This document shows positions 7,357 to 9,081 of a DNA stretch of 9,081 nucleotides, in pieces. Location: NCBI GenBank assembly GCA_963591565.1, contig CAVAUD010000087.1, forward strand, positions 1 through 9,081, given 5' to 3'. Source of the DNA: Paratractidigestivibacter sp963591565 (GTDB taxonomy: Bacteria; Actinomycetota; Coriobacteriia; Coriobacteriales; Atopobiaceae). The notes beneath the pieces are model-generated. The model did no database searches. It was given only the letters and a program-made list of their open reading frames with translations, and was not told where the DNA came from. Within the stretch, counting starts at the first letter, position 1, and each line of letters opens with the position of its first letter. Both the position numbers and the translations under genes were made by a program.

Positions 7357-9057
7357 ATGGCTGACCTCAACAACCTTCCCGACTTCGACGATACCGGCGC
7401 CCAGCCGCAGGCCGCCGCCGACCCCAACGCAACCGTCTATGCGCCCGTCGTTGACCCCGAGGCCACGGTTCTCGCCGCCTCGGCGGACCCCGAGGCAACC
7501 GTCCTGGCCTCGCCGGACGCCCTTCTCGACGAAGACCAAAGCGCCACGACCGTTGTCCCGCCGGCCGAGCAGGCGACGACCTACGCCCCCGCCGCGGCCA
7601 CCACGGTAAACCCTGCCCCGGCAACGACCGTGCGCCCGGCTCCGGCGACCAACGTCATGGCCGGCCGCCGCGACGGCCTGGACGCCATGGACGACCCGTA
7701 CTACTCGCCCGTGGCCATGGACGACCTCACGCAGGCGCACGCTCCGGTCTCGATCGACTCGCCGGTCAAGAGCACGTCAAAGAGCAAGCGCCGCCGCAAC
7801 GTCATCATCACGGTGATCATCGCCATCCTGCTGCTGGGCCTGGCTGGCGGAGCCGGCTACTACACCTACCAGCAGGAATGGTGGGGCGGCAAGACCGTGC
7901 CCGACGTCGTGGGCAAGACCGAGGTCGAGGCGCGCCAGATCCTCGAGTCCGCCGGCTTCAAGGTGACGAGCCAGCAGGAGGCCTCGGACCAGGCTGCCGG
8001 TACCGTCTTGTCCTGCACCCCGCAGTCCGGCAAGCGCGCCGACCCGGCCGACGGCGCGACCATCACCGTTGCCGCCTCCCGCACGATCCCCAAGGTCGTG
8101 GGTCTCACGCAAGACGCGGCCAAGGCGGCCCTGTCGGACGCCGGCGCCACCAACGTCGTCCTCTCCTTCGTCATATCCGACCAGGCAGAAGGCACCGTCG
8201 TCGACGTCGACCCGCGCGAGGGCTCGACCTTCGTGGCAACCGATAAGATCACGCTCTCGGTCGCGCAGCCCTACACCGTGCCCGCCGTCGTGGGCATGAC
8301 CCTGGCAGACGCCAAGGCCGCGCTTGAGTCCGCTGGCCTTACCTACAACGTGACCTACGCGGAGTCCGACAAGGCCGCCAACACCGTCCTTTCGGTCACG
8401 CCCGAGCAGGGCACCAAGGCGTCTGCCGGCCTGGCCTGCGAGCTCACGGTTTCTTCTCCCTACCCCAGCGGCGTCACCAAGCTGGGCGAGTACTTCAACT
8501 GCTCGAGCGCCGAGGTGGCCACCTACCTGCAGCAACAGGGCTTCACCCTGCTGTACGGCTCGAAGTACGGCAACGGAGACGCGCACGCGGTCTACTCCGA
8601 CGCCTCGGGCAACATGCTGACGATCAGCGACGAGCCCGAGAACGGCCTGTACCAGAACAACGCGACCCAGGACGTCCTTAACCAGGGCGCGTCGATCGGC
8701 GGCATCCGCTACGACTTCGCGACGTCGAGCGCCCCGTCTACCAGCGAGACCTCCGAGGGCCTGCAGGCCGTCATGGCCGCCTGCGGCTTCGAGGGCCTGA
8801 AGGAGACCACGACCGATGCCGACATGGCCAGCACCATGGGCATCAGCATGGGCGTCTCGCACTTCATCTGCGGATACGGCGAGCAGGACGGCTACTCGTG
8901 GGCGGTCCTGATCGGCGGCAACACGGCCGGCCGCAGCGCCGTGACCGTCCTCATGTGCCCCAAGGCCCGCTACAACGGCGGCATCGACCTCACGCAGTTC
9001 GGCGGCAAGCCGAGCCTGTGCGTCGCGTACTACAACATCGTCGAGGGCGGGCGATAA
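7357..9057 (+). CDS. Membrane-anchored three-PASTA-domain protein without kinase
   Basis: A 566-aa protein predicted to have one membrane crossing. Residues 1-140 are cytoplasmic and disordered. They hold three 11-residue repeats beginning DPNATVYA (22), DPEATVLA (33) and DPEATVLA (44), then further ATTV/ATTY/ATNV motifs up to about residue 120. KSKRRR (142-147) precedes a hydrophobic helix (149-171), giving an N-in topology. Three 63-residue PASTA domains follow (179-241, 242-304, 305-367), each with VPxVVG, an A-x-x-x-L helix and a TV-x-x-x-x-P segment. Residues 368-566 are an extracellular domain I do not recognise. Seven cysteines lie outside: 220, 361, 382, 476, 505, 534 and 555. PASTA domains bind peptidoglycan fragments and usually belong to PknB-type kinases, but no kinase is present here, so a cell-wall sensing or scaffold role is inferred. 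ATG 7357 is chosen because GGGAG (7346-7350) lies 6 nt upstream; an upstream in-frame start at 7294 lies inside the terminator. Confidence 0.88.
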   Translation: MADLNNLPDFDDTGAQPQAAADPNATVYAPVVDPEATVLAASADPEATVLASPDALLDEDQSATTVVPPAEQATTYAPAAATTVNPAPATTVRPAPATNVMAGRRDGLDAMDDPYYSPVAMDDLTQAHAPVSIDSPVKSTSKSKRRRNVIITVIIAILLLGLAGGAGYYTYQQEWWGGKTVPDVVGKTEVEARQILESAGFKVTSQQEASDQAAGTVLSCTPQSGKRADPADGATITVAASRTIPKVVGLTQDAAKAALSDAGATNVVLSFVISDQAEGTVVDVDPREGSTFVATDKITLSVAQPYTVPAVVGMTLADAKAALESAGLTYNVTYAESDKAANTVLSVTPEQGTKASAGLACELTVSSPYPSGVTKLGEYFNCSSAEVATYLQQQGFTLLYGSKYGNGDAHAVYSDASGNMLTISDEPENGLYQNNATQDVLNQGASIGGIRYDFATSSAPSTSETSEGLQAVMAACGFEGLKETTTDADMASTMGISMGVSHFICGYGEQDGYSWAVLIGGNTAGRSAVTVLMCPKARYNGGIDLTQFGGKPSLCVAYYNIVEGGR

Positions 9058-9062
9058 GGGTG

Positions 9063-9080
9063 GCCGCATCTGGCGAGAAG
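9063..9080. repeat. Third copy of the GCCG-N5-GGCGAGAAG motif
   Basis: GCCG (9063-9066), five variable bases, then GGCGAGAAG (9072-9080), just after the PASTA gene stop. The same arrangement with the same 5-nt gap is the right end of repeat copies A (3170-3187) and B (4441-4458). No GTGTACAC palindrome accompanies it here, and the window ends at 9081, so the rest cannot be judged. Confidence 0.5.
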
Positions 9081-9081
9081 G

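Overview
The window reads as a chromosomal stretch of a high-G+C actinobacterium, most likely a member of the Coriobacteriia (Olsenella/Atopobium/Collinsella-like). The evidence is the order dnaK-grpE-dnaJ-hspR with a HspR-type MerR repressor, strong G/C third-position bias, and a gene of a nuclease-fold family that I associate with Coriobacteriia. The taxonomy is an inference from protein resemblance; no database was searched.

Layout: (1) 1-3072, plus strand: the 3' end of dnaK, then grpE, a zinc-finger-less (class B) dnaJ, and hspR overlapping the dnaJ end by 11 bp. This is a classic chaperone operon that carries its own repressor. GC-rich hairpins sit in the dnaK-grpE and grpE-dnaJ gaps. 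(2) 3090-4458: a minus-strand gene for an AbiEi/DUF559-like protein, bracketed by two directly repeated 98-bp elements with conserved ends and a diverged centre. Each element carries two perfect GTGTACAC palindromes exactly 61 bp apart, and the last codons of the gene lie inside the left element. This bracketed gene lies between hspR and clpB and is the most unusual part of the window. (3) 4459-7164: an AT-rich promoter region containing an imperfect inverted repeat, then a full-length clpB disaggregase gene, with a possible internal start at Val149 as in E. coli. (4) 7165-7356: a very GC-rich spacer with repeats and a strong intrinsic terminator whose loop and descending arm carry a possible -10 box for the next gene. 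(5) 7357-9057: a membrane-anchored three-PASTA-domain protein without a kinase domain. It has a threonine-rich cytoplasmic tail of 11-residue repeats and an unrecognised C-terminal domain. The last 24 bp carry another copy of a short repeat motif.

Functionally, DnaK/GrpE/DnaJ and ClpB form one disaggregation and refolding machine, and HspR is the expected repressor of that set. The dnaK promoter lies outside the window, and no canonical HAIR or CIRCE operator is visible inside it. The AbiEi-like gene and the PASTA gene have no evident role in the heat-shock response.
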